Below are positions 12,701-24,700 of a stretch of DNA of 64,000 nucleotides, one piece after another. A program made the translations under genes and the position numbers. The stretch is from Galaxea fascicularis (Eukaryota > Cnidaria > Anthozoa > Scleractinia > Euphylliidae), in NCBI GenBank assembly GCA_948470475.1, contig OX419341.1, forward strand, positions 9,966,801-10,030,800, in the 5' to 3' direction. The notes below the pieces were generated by a model, which was not told where the DNA came from, did no database searches, and saw only the letters and a program-made list of their open reading frames with translations. How positions within the stretch are numbered: position 1 is the first letter of the stretch; each line of letters begins with the position of its first letter.

Positions 12701-15700
12701 TTCTATGGGAACCATCTATGAGTTTAAGGTTTTTTCCTTCCCTTCACAGCTGTTACAGAGAATGAGGAAAATGGATCTTCACAGATGAAGGTACAGGTGT
12801 GTCTTCTGTTATATCACATGGATGCCTGGCCAATCCACGTTTTTCCCTGTTATCATCAGGGTTTTCATTAAGAACTGAAGTAGTAGGAGGATATTATAAA
12901 GTAACAGGAGAATCTGGCCACTCAGACAAAAATTATCTTCAAGGCTGCTACAGGCCATCAAATTCCATGCAGTAGCCGGAGAATTCTCCGATCTCCGATG
13001 CCTAGTGAACACCCTGTTATCATGTTATCATGTACTTGCTAATTTAAGGCTGGAAACTGGTGGTACAGTGTAAATGTTAATTAACTGGTCAGGTTTCACA
13101 ATGAAACTTTGTGAGTGTAAACTACTCAAACCCCGCAACTTGTAGACCAAACTAGAAAAAAAATCAGCAAGAACATTTTCAAATAGATTGCAAATACATT
13201 TGCAAAGGCTCATTTTGCACAGTGTAAGTGTTCACTGGTCAGGTTTCATAACAAAACTTTGCGAGTGTAAACTACTCAAGTTCCCCAACTTGTAGGCCAA
13301 ACAAGAATAAAAAATCAGTAATAGCGTTTTCAAATAGTTTGCAAATAAATTTGTAAAGGCTCGTTTTATTCATTTCTGCATTTCTGTCAAGCTTTTTGAA
13401 GAAATATGAAACTTTTACACCATTTTTACATACATACATCATTATTAGCTTTATTTGTTAATGCAGGTTGATGGAAGTCAGCCAAAGGCTGATGTGGACC
13501 AGCCTATCTAAATACAATGAGAGTATACAATTGCTCTGTTCAAGGAATTATCATAATAGAAAAAACATTTTCAATTGACATTGAGTGTCCTAGGTGACTG
13601 GATTGCACAATATTTAAGTCACAAAGCTCGTAATTTGCATAAATTCAAACTTTCAAACACTGGAATACGTTAAGCAACCAGTGCCAGCTGGGTAGTGAAG
13701 GCCTTGTAAAAAAGCCATAGGGTTAAGTAAAACATATCTGGGAGTTTTCTTGTTTTGTTATGCAGTGGGATCATGACAAGATGATTGTTATTCCAATGAT
13801 ATTATTTAAAAAGGTTGGTCATTTTAGAAGGGATGGCACATATGAGGCCAAGACTTGAACTTTAGTGAATCATTAAATCTTTACTATGTTTTGTAACCAT
13901 GGTTTGCTGCAGGACAGCTCCAAAGAACAAGAACACAGTCCTTCTCAGAAACAAGAAGAGGAACAGAAAAAAAGCACTAGTAAATTTGGTAAAGCGTTTA
14001 CAAAGTAGGTGACAAAATTAATTGTTTCTTTTTTGAAAATACTTGTTTCATTAGAATACATATTTTATTACCAAAATGTCAGATCCAACAGAAGGCACAA
14101 AACTTACAGTACCGCTCAGAATTAACCTAACAGGGAACGCGTTCGAGAACGTGATCAGAACGAAACTAGAACGAATAATGAAGCAGCAACAGAACGGATA
14201 CGGAACGGGTTTGGAACGGGGACAGGACGGGTTTGGTGAACGAGTTCGCTAGAACGCGTTCCAGAGAACGCGTTCTAGAGAATGCGTTCTAGAGAACTTT
14301 CCGGCTAAAGGAGATTTACTGTATGTAAAGTCCGCATTTGTACGCACTACGCGTGTGTTCGCTTGACGTCCTGCCCGGTGACCTTGAAATAAAAGACGAC
14401 CTTGGCAAAATGACGGAAAGAACTTTGAAATTAGGTAAGTCATCTTTTGTCCTCGTTTTGCTATTTGTTTTAAACATACATATTGTTGCAGAATTGAAAA
14501 AAAAAAAACTTTTATCAATGCAATAACTTAACTGTTTTTAATCAAATATCTCTAGAGCAAAGACCTCCCGAGTACGTGGGGATAAAATTCCTTAACGAAC
14601 CCAAAACTGCAATCGTTGAGAAGAAAATGTTGTTAAAGCCAGAACTGATATCAGAAATAACAACGAATTCAGAGGTTGTTCTTCGTTTTAACAACAAAGT
14701 GGAAAAAGGAACAGTTGTCTGTTTAAGTGGTAAGTAAAGATTCACTTCAACAAGCTCTACTCAAGCGGCTTTGCTTACATGCACTCTCAACGATAAATTA
14801 ATAACTTAAGGTTTTCCTTTCTTTTCAACGGCCTTTTTTTCGGGGTGGGACGTAGCGACTCGGTTTTTAACGGCAGTACTCCATGATAATAGTTTTTAAA
14901 ATGTTAAAAAGATTTTCGGTTGATTTCTCTTCAATGGCTTTTCGTATGAAACCACTTTTTCATATTCAGGCGAGATGTAGGCGTAGGTACCCGGTTTTAG
15001 CAGAAGCTGGTCAATGAAAATAACTTTCAAAATGTAAGAAGTTTGCATATCATTTCTCTTCAATGTCTTATGATGCGTCTTAGGTAAAGGCGTAGCAGTT
15101 TTACACCGTAACAGCCGATCGATAAGATCTCAGTACCCGCGCATAGCAGTTTCCAAGATTTGGGAATGTGTTGGGTTTCGGTTCTCCTTAATAACTGTTA
15201 TTTTAGAATTATTACAACTTGATCCTTATGTCTTTTATCGAAATTGCAAAAGATCTCTAAAGATCTTTCATCAGCTCGTTTTGAATTGTTCGTCGTGAAT
15301 CGTTCGCATTATTGTTCATTTCACCACTGTTATCTCTGTCTCCAGAAATTGGCTGCACCGACTTCTGATCTGGTTTTTGTTCCATGAAGTTATTTAGACG
15401 AAAAAATACCACACCTACCTTATGAGTGAGAATAATCGCACCTAGCACTTCTACTTGGCAGTATTTTTTTTTTCCAGAAACAGCGAACCAGGTACATCAG
15501 ATGCGAACGTCAAAGAACTCGAGTTTCGGACAATCTCATGTGCACGTGCATGAAGAAATTTAATGAAACGTTAAGCTTATAGAGCAGAAGCGAGAAACAC
15601 ATGATAAAAACGATTGTGAAAACCAACCTTTATTCCAGTTGAAATTCTCTTCAAATTAAAAGCTTTATCTTCTCAAATACAATTTGATTCGTCTCCATTC

Positions 15701-18700
15701 TGCTTCTTTCATAGATAGCACTGACTAATTCCCGCCGAGTGAACTTCATTCTGTTCATAAGATTGCATTTCAGCATCTTTATCTTCTACTTATCTGTTCT
15801 GTATATTATTCAGTGTGGAACTGTAGATTTTTGATAGAGTTCTTTCCACATTGAGAACTCATACTCAGCGCTGTGCTCAGTTGCTTCAAGCTTTCGTTCT
15901 CTTCGGTGGCGCCACCTTTTCGCGCGTCGTTATTGTCAACAAAAATGCGCCAATCAGCACGCGAGAATTTACACAGTGTCTAAAATATAGTCGAGCGCGA
16001 GGCGAGACCGAAAGGAAAAATATAGATAACTTTTCTCTTCCTCTCACGTCGCGTTTCACGCTCGTGACTCGCGTTTCGCGCTCGGCTGATTAAACGCCTG
16101 TTACACAGGCTAGTCTAAAAGCTGCATTTAAACTGTTCATCATGCAGTAGAATACCTGAATTACTAGTGCTTGTCATTTTCTTTTAGACAAAATTACTGA
16201 ATCCGCAATTTTGATAGATGGTATGTCTATTTATTTATAGGAGTGTTAAGGCTGTATGATTTACCTACGGAGGTGTTAGTAAGGATCTTCAAATTAGTAC
16301 CCTTGCCAGAACTGATAAGAGGGATTTCGCCACTTTGCAAAAGATTAAGAGACGTCTGCCACTTGCCGTCTTTGTGGAGGCAGTTTAATTTCCACGTTGT
16401 TTACAACAAATCACGTTTTGATCACGTCTTTGAACACGCAGGGTGTTTCCGTAGTTTGTATTTTAATTGTGACACGCGACAACTGACAATGGAGGTCACC
16501 ACCAACTACATAGAAGACGCCTTAAGCCAATGTACTCAGCTGTTGGATCTGGACATCAGCTACAACCTGTCAATCAAGAAATTGAGTTTTATATTACAAA
16601 TACCAAAGTTAGAGATTTTGAATATGGAGTATTGCTGTAACGTTGACCCTGATACAGCAGTAGTGGCTCTTAAACAATTGCAAAATCCCAAAAAAGTTAT
16701 CTTGAGCTTGTGTGAACAGTTTAGTGAAGACCAGCTGTGCGAAATACTACTCAATAGCAGTTCCTTTGAGTACATTGATGTGGAGAAGTGTTCACCCCTT
16801 TCAATAAAGTCAGTACGGGCTATCATCACCACAAATCCTAACATTCAGACTTTTATGTTTTCACCTTCTTGGGGTCCACCTCCTCGATGGGTGAAGTTGA
16901 TTTCTAAGTATTCACAAGTAACATTTTCTACTGACCTAGAACTTATGTTTGATAGATGCATGTACCCCAGCTGGTTACTTCCTGAAGAACAATTCTAGTA
17001 ATCTATTAGATTTTGAGAAAAGAATGAGTATACTATGTGAACTCTTCTGCGAAAATGACTTGATAAAATCTTAGTAAGACCAGCTAACATAATACAAGAT
17101 ACAAGTGTGAAATTTTATTGCTTGCTTACCATATCCATGGTTGTCAACTTTAAAGGTTGACCTTTTTGGCCGACTCTGAGACTCTTTACTGACCTCTCCT
17201 GTAAATTTCTTGGAGATTTTAGACAAAACTATTGTGTCATTTCATGTTTATTTAAACTTAATTGGATTACTAATTACATACAAATGAACTTTGTTCAGAA
17301 CAAATGCAAAAAACATATCAAGTCATGGTCCTATCTCTTTCCAACGTAGGAGATTGACTGAGTGCCCTGCATAAGCTGGCTGCATGGGAAGAAAAGAACC
17401 TTGCCCTATTGCAAACTAAAATCAAAAATGTGAAACGAAAAGCTGGGTCCCGAAAAAACAAAGAAAAATGTGCCACACAAGATCATGATAAGGTATTGAA
17501 ACACAACTAACAGTGACAGTAGTAGTAACAAGAATATAGAAACAGATATGCTCTTTGGAAAATTTAAAGTTGAATCATCTGGAAGACAGAAAATTAGAAA
17601 ATTTCAAGTTCATGATATATGCTCTCATACCTCATAGCTACAACCAATATGAAATCTGAAAGGACCACTGACAGCAATTCATGTGGTGATTAATGCACAT
17701 TAATATTCATTTCCATGTGCTTACCAATAGTAACTGGTATCATAACACTCTTGACGGAAATCAAGTCGTTCAGTTCAGTTGTTTAATCTAACTTTATATA
17801 CAAATAAATACAAAATTTTGTATTTCATTCTAGAAAGCTAAAATTCTCGATGAAGGAGCTTCCTGCTCGGCTGCTGTAGGAGTGTGCAACGAATATACCG
17901 ACTACAGCCACTTAACAAAGGAAGAGAACCTTTATGTTAAAAAACAGCTAGAGCTTTTCCGAAAACAGAAAGAAAAGGGCACAGACACTACTGTATGCAG
18001 TACAGCCATTCCACCCATCAACACTACACAGCCATCTACAAATACATTTACTGCATCATCGGCAGACACTTCACCAGTGGCTACAGACACTGCAATCCAC
18101 ATTCCACCCATTAACAGCACCCTGCCATCAACAAACACATTCACCACACCATCCACTGACACTGCAGCACTGGCTACAGACACTGCATTCAACATTCCAC
18201 TCATTATAAACACTACACCGCCATCAACAAACACATTCACCACATCATCCACTGACACTGCAGCACTGGCTACAGACACTGCATTCAACATTCCACTTGT
18301 TAACAGCACCCTGCCATCAACAAACACATTCACCACATCATCCGCTGACACTGCAGCACTGGCTACAGACAATGCACTCAACATGCCACTTGTTAACAGC
18401 ACCCTGCCATCAACAAACACATTCACCACATCATCCACTGACACTGCAGCACTGGCTACAGACACTGCATTCAACATTCCACTCATTATAAACACTACAC
18501 CGCCATCAACAAACTCATTCACCACATCATCCACTGACACTGCAGCACTGGCTACAGACACTGCATTCAACATTCCACTCATTATAAACACTACACCGCC
18601 ATCAACAAACTCATTCACCACATCATCCACTGACACTGCAGCACTGGCTACAGACAATGCATTCAACATTCCACTTGTTAACACCACACTGCCATCAACA

Positions 18701-21700
18701 AACACATTCACCACACCATCCACTGACACAGCATTCAACATTCCACCCACTAACAGTACACTGTCATCAACAAACTCATTCAATGCATCATCCACTTACA
18801 CTGCAGCACTGGCTACAAACAGTACATTCAACATTCCACTCATTAACACTGCACTGACATCAACAACCTCATTCATCACATCATCCACTGACACTGCAGC
18901 ACTGGCTGCAGACAGTGCATTCAACATTCCACTCATTATAAACACTACACTGCCATCAACAAACGCATTCACCACATCATCCACTGACACAGTGGCACTG
19001 GCTACAGACAATGCATTCAACATTCCACTCATTAACACCACACTGCCATCTACAAGCACATCCACTGCATCACCCAGAGACACAAGCACTTTACCACCTT
19101 CATTTAATCTATCAATGTACGACACAGAAATATCTAGTGTCCACTCACAACCAGGGGGGTGGGAACCTACTTTGACAGAGACAATAACATTACAGAGACT
19201 ATTTGACAAAGTCCAGGATGTGGAAAACAAAGTAAGACTAATAATCGACTACCTGGGTATTGAAAAGAAAACGAAACGAAACTATCATGCGGTTACAGTA
19301 ACTGAGCCTGCAAATAACCAACTTCCTGCAGCTAAAACAACTGGCTCTTCCTACAAAATACCACCTGCTGTGAAGCAAAGAGCAGTATGTGTAAGCACCA
19401 GCAAGGGCAACCTAGCCAAAAATTTGTTGCTGGAAATATTCTCCCCAGAGGAGAGAAGAGCAAGAAATTGCTCAGGGCGTTCTAACTGTAAAGGGAAGGT
19501 GTCCCAACCCCTTGACCAAAGTAAGCTCATGGCAATAAAAGAATTTGTTTTTGAGCAATACCCAGATGTCCCTGTAAAACTTCAAGAACGAGTCTGGAAG
19601 GAGGAGTGTGTCAAGGCAATAGATGCCTTTTTGAGAAAAGAAAGGTGGTTATCCACTCAAAAAGAAAACAAAAATTTTGAGGCAGAGTAAAATGTAAGAA
19701 TATTGTAGCCTGAATTTCAACCTCGTCCTCTGGTCAGTTACTCCCAAGAAAGCACTTGAATCAAACATCAACAGATGCTTTCAAGTTGCATTGCCAGACA
19801 TTTGCTGTCAATCAGAATGTGACAAATTCCAGTAGCAGACGCCCTACTGCTTTTCCAGATTGGTTCTGCACCCATAGATAAATTAAAGGGCATAAATTTC
19901 ATTGAAGTAAATACCAGATATAGTTCATTGTATTCTACACAACAGTGTGATTCAGCCGAGTTATTGTTACCAAAGAGATGGCTGAAATTCAGGCAGGGTA
20001 CTTAACATTGATATCTTCAGAAGTTTTGCGTAAAAAGGTATTTGTAATAGTTGTATAGCAATACTTTGATTGTCAGCCCCCAAGTTGACTTTTTGGCTTC
20101 AGTATATTACAAAAGCATTAAACTTATTAAAATAGCAATTGTACATTTCTAACATGTGAGAATTTTACTTATTAAAAAAGTATTGAACTTATTTAAGTAG
20201 CAATATTGTACATTTTTAACATGTAAGAATTTTACTTATTTAAAAGGTTTTAAATGTATTTAAGAAGCAATTGTACATTTTTTTTGACTGTAGCTTAAAT
20301 AATTAACACCAGTCTTTTTATAGCATATGTACAGCCTTTCTTTTGAAAGAAATTAGCTTTAGTATACATTGATGTACTTAACTTGTAAATTTGTAAACTT
20401 GTGACAGTTCCAGCTTATGACTATGGGAAAAATAAACCCTTACTAAAAAAATGATGGAAACCACCTGTCTGATATTGTGTTATTGTGCAGTGCCACATGT
20501 AAATAAAGGCATAAATTCTCAATTGACAATACTGCTAATTAATTTTTCTTTACTTTGGCCAAAACAAAAATTCTCAAGATCTTAATTGGCTTTCCCCTTT
20601 GGCAACATATTGGACATAAAAATAATTCCAATTATTTTAATATTATTGGAACAGTATCAACAATCTTGTTGTTGGGATCACAAACAGAATCAACAAATTT
20701 GACTACGCCAAACATATTTTGATTGAAATGCATGGCATTGTTGCTACATGTACACATGTATCTTTCTTTTGCGACATACTTGAGACCTCTGGCATAGTTT
20801 TCCCCAAAGTGAACTGATATAGTCCGGCAAATGACATTTTTTTTTTTCGTTGAAAAACTGGTTTATAGGCGAACCAATGTTTTCAAACTTCTTGCCTTAC
20901 CACAGTAAAAATTGATCCTTGAAACTTCATGGCGACTTTTAACGGCACTTAAGGTCAGAAGCCTGAACTACATTAGAGGTAAGTTAATCTTGTAGAGTTT
21001 TTAATGTTTGCTAGTATTATGCAGCTGAAGACCGGCTCTGGTGTAAAACATTCGCCCCAACACAAAGGCATAAATTGAATGATAAGAGAAAACTTGTCTA
21101 TTCTTGTATTAAACTTAAAAAAAAACTTCAATAAGAACTGAAAAAAGTGTAAAATGCAAAACAAACAAACCAATTGCATGCAGTAAAATATGGTAAAGTT
21201 TCGTATAACTACGGTTATCGCTGCTACAACAACAACAAGTGCAAAGTTTGGACAACACCATAGAGACAGAATGTACAACAAAATACAAGTATATGCTTTC
21301 GTGTTCCATTAAAACGTGAACAGACCTCAACTGTACAAGAAAAAAATGAAACATGACAACATGAAAAGGAGTTCACAGCACCAAACTTGCAATAATATAT
21401 ATTCTGGTAACTAAGCTTCACCTTTGAAATTTAATTCAGATTTGTACTCAGTTAATTGTCTGTACTTGCCGTTTTCAGAAACTGCAATGATTTTAACCCC
21501 CCTGCTTGTATTTTCATTCATTTAAAACAACCGCTCACAGTAAATACAAAAAAAAACACCATTTACACCATTTTTGCACTTTCATCTGGATGAAAATTCT
21601 CACTCGCTTCCAAGTTTGATTCAAAGTCAGCAGTGGTCCGTTCCCAGGGTCTGGATGGGAAAATCCAGACCGCTGCTGTGTAGTCCATCAGCCAAGCAGA

Positions 21701-24700
21701 TTCAAGGATTAAGGATTTTGGACTGCTGAGATGCTTCAGAAAAAAATAACATGTATTAACCTACAACAGCAACAGACCAGTAATAATTTTTACGTGGATC
21801 ACTACCAACTGGAATCTTTTTGTTTTTAGTATCCTGATGCTGCTCCTTTCCGGACAATGACAACTGGTACAACTTTATCAATATGCCTGATATATCTGGA
21901 GCACATCTCAGGGGTTACTATGGACCAAAATGCTTTAATTCCCTGAATTAGCTCCTCCTTTGTCTTGGGCTTGACAAATTTCCTCAAAAACCACTTCAGT
22001 GTATGCCAAAGGTTCTCGATAGGGTTGAGATCCTAACCAAAGAAAAGAAAGCAAAAAGTGGCTAACATAAGAATTTTTTAATTTGCACTAGTGTCGTTAA
22101 AAAAAAACTGAACTAACTATAAAAGTACATTTTTATTTACTCCACTGAAAGATGACTGCGTAGTTTTACACTTTAGTTTACCCTTGTCAATCCGTTTGCA
22201 TTTTGAAATACAAACTACCGTCATATCAAAGTCGGCCAAATTCCCGTAAGTTTACCGTAATTTAAGCCGTGTTTTCCCCCAACCAAGATGGCGTCTGAAA
22301 CCGTGGAAAGGTCTGTTATCAATAGCCATATGTAGTCGTTGACTGCCTTTTTTTTAATGTAAGAGAAATATTTTTAATACCCAAATCAGAGCTTGAAATG
22401 AAGGTGCCGTGTTTGTTTTAGATGACAACTTACTCTAACACACGGACAGACAGCAACAGATAAACGGTAAGCTTAAGTTAAGTCCAAAGGAAGTCACTTT
22501 ATTTTTAAAAGCCTACGTGACAGCTTTCTCGGCCGTTTAAGGCGCGACACAAAAGCTTTGGAATTCATAACACAAAACGAATGTGATCGGCTACTCTCCA
22601 AAAATCAAATAATTAAAAATTTAATTTTGATTAAGTCTGACACGTGCAAGCGCGCGACACTTTGGGGGCCGCAAGTTGTTTCGCTTTGATAATGAGCTTG
22701 AAGCATAATTACAGTAATTAGTCGTAGAAGTCCAATAACAACAACAACAACAACAACGACAATTCAACAATAACGACTTCAACGTTTGCCAACAGGAATT
22801 TTAAAATGAGACTTACTGGAGACTCAGGTGGTGTGGGCCACCAGTTGACTTCATTCCTTTCAAGCCACTCCTGTGTTGATCGGCTCGTATGCTTAGGGTC
22901 GTTGTCTTGCATGAAACGGTAACCCATCGGGTATTTCTCACAGACGAAAGGCAACAAGAAACGAGATAAGATATTCTGATAAACCAAACTATCCATGTTT
23001 CCCTCAAAAATACAAACGCTTGTTGCACCTTTCACTGAAATACCAGCCCACACGTGAACCTGTAGAAAAATAAGTTAGAGCTTATCAAGAAAATTTCATA
23101 CCACCAGTTGCAAAATTTGCATAGACATGAAAATTCGTTCCTCTCCAGGGATTTTGTGCTCTTCCTGACTTAAAAGATGTTTAGATTTGTCTTCTTTAGC
23201 TCGAGAAAATTCGTAACGTACGTAGATTGTCAAAGTTGTGCTTGTGACGTTATGACCAAATAAGGAAATGCAATTTACGGAAACAAATAATTCGTAGTTG
23301 CACAGTACCTTGAGAGGATGTTTTGGCTGTCCTTTACTGCGGCGTTGTTCCCCGACTTTGTGGAAAGAACGGCGTGTATAACGCTCAATCTTGACCGAAC
23401 ATTCGTCGGTGAAAATTACATCACTGAAGTCATCCTGATTATCCAAAATGTTTAAACAGTGTTGCATTCTCTTTGGCTTGTTTACTTCTTTGACAAGCTG
23501 ACAGTATTTTGTACCGCTCCACCTCCAACCAAGTTTCCGTCGCACTCGCCGAACAGTTTGCGGGGACACATCAATGTCAAATCTGACTTGCAGAATTCTT
23601 GCAAGTTCTAGAGCCGAAAGCTCGTCATTTGCTTTCATTTCTTCATCGATAGCGTCAAAGTGTTGTATTACAAGTTTGCTCTTTCTTCCTTTCCTCGGAC
23701 GATCGCAGAGACTACCAGTTTCATTGTATCGTTTTAGGAAAAGACTGACTGCCGGTCTTGAAGTCACAATCCCATCTTCATCTCGTATTTTGCGAGTAAT
23801 TTCACTCACACTTTTACCAGTAAAACGTAAGTTAATTATTCGTCTTCTCGCATATTGCGACAGTTTCCCCATTTCGCAGTCAATGTTACCGGTTTTCGTG
23901 AAAGCGTTCCTGTGAACTGGTTCTAGTGAAAGAGGTCCAAGGAACGCGTTCTTTTGAACGGGCTCCAAAAACCTTGTTCTTGTACAGTTCATGTAAAGAG
24001 TTCCAAGGAACACGTTCTATGGAACCACAAGAGAACGGAGCTTGAACGGATTCGTAACGGGTATGGAACAGATACGGAACGGATGAGGGAACGGAACTTG
24101 AACGGATATGAAACGCGTTTCGTTCAGCGTTCCCTGTTAGGTTTATTTTGAGCGGTACTGTATCAATATACATTTATATGAAGAGCAGGAGTCTATCACT
24201 ACATAACATCAGACAATAATTACTTAACATTAAAAATCTGTTTAAACTACTCACCATAGACTTCATTATTTTATGTTTCCCGTGGGTTAATTTTCTATAG
24301 CAGCAGTTCAAATACTGGGCAGGTGCAAAATTCCTTTACATGCATACCATATGCTAGGCACTTGGTATTTTCATGCAACTTTTAATCATGCAAACCATAT
24401 AATAAACAGCTTATTAACCTTAATATTCAGTATTTAGGGCAGAATCTCAAACCTTTGCTTTGCTGTATTGACCTCACTATCTCTGTCAATATGGAAAGAC
24501 CTCAGTTTGAGATTTTCCTGTAAAGACCTTACTCTCAGTTAATAAGTATAATAAGTAGGTAGTTAGTAATGGGGAACTGATGTATTTACTGATATATCTT
24601 TCTCAGATTGCGGAGAACAAGATCACTGAGTATGAATCCCAGTGACAGCCCTGTTACAATAGAACCTCTTACAGTGAAGAGGTTTACAAATCACAGAGAC

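Larger units (their letters stand above)
14107..24160. mobile_element. Giant Tc1/mariner-type transposon with F-box and BEN cargo, 10,054 bp
   Basis: Left end CAGTACCGCTCAGAATTAAC, and the right end read inward CAGTACCGCTCAAAATAAAC. Both continue CTAACAGGGAACGC, giving about 35-bp terminal inverted repeats with few mismatches. TA flanks both ends (14105-14106 and 24161-24162), the Tc1/mariner duplication. Subterminal zones on both sides are packed with GAACG words and GAACGCGTTC-like palindromes. Inside: on -, a spliced DD34E transposase (21826-23872); on +, a leader of two small exons, an F-box/LRR exon and a BEN-domain gene. Typical Tc1/mariner elements are 1-2 kb, so most of this one is cargo. 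It lies in a liprin-beta intron, 102 bases after the 13913-14004 exon and 446 before the 24607 exon. Confidence 0.88.

Noticed and set aside
16243..16998. F-box frame as a single-exon gene starting at 16243
   Set aside because: The codon there is GTG and no ATG precedes the F-box in frame. Splicing from 14729 into 16241 is in phase and explains the start.
17932..18795. 287-residue open frame on the - strand
   Set aside because: It is the mirror of the BEN-gene minisatellite. The repeat unit happens to lack stops on both strands. No start context, domain or splice support.
18297..18857. Short + strand frames rich in His/Gln/Ser
   Set aside because: Alternative frames of the same minisatellite.
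23574..23915. 113-residue + strand frame opposite the transposase
   Set aside because: Antisense shadow of the spliced DD34E gene.
23873..24013. N-terminal extension of the transposase to the Met at 24013
   Set aside because: The extra residues are translations of the GAACG subterminal repeats. The MGKLSQ start gives the normal family length.
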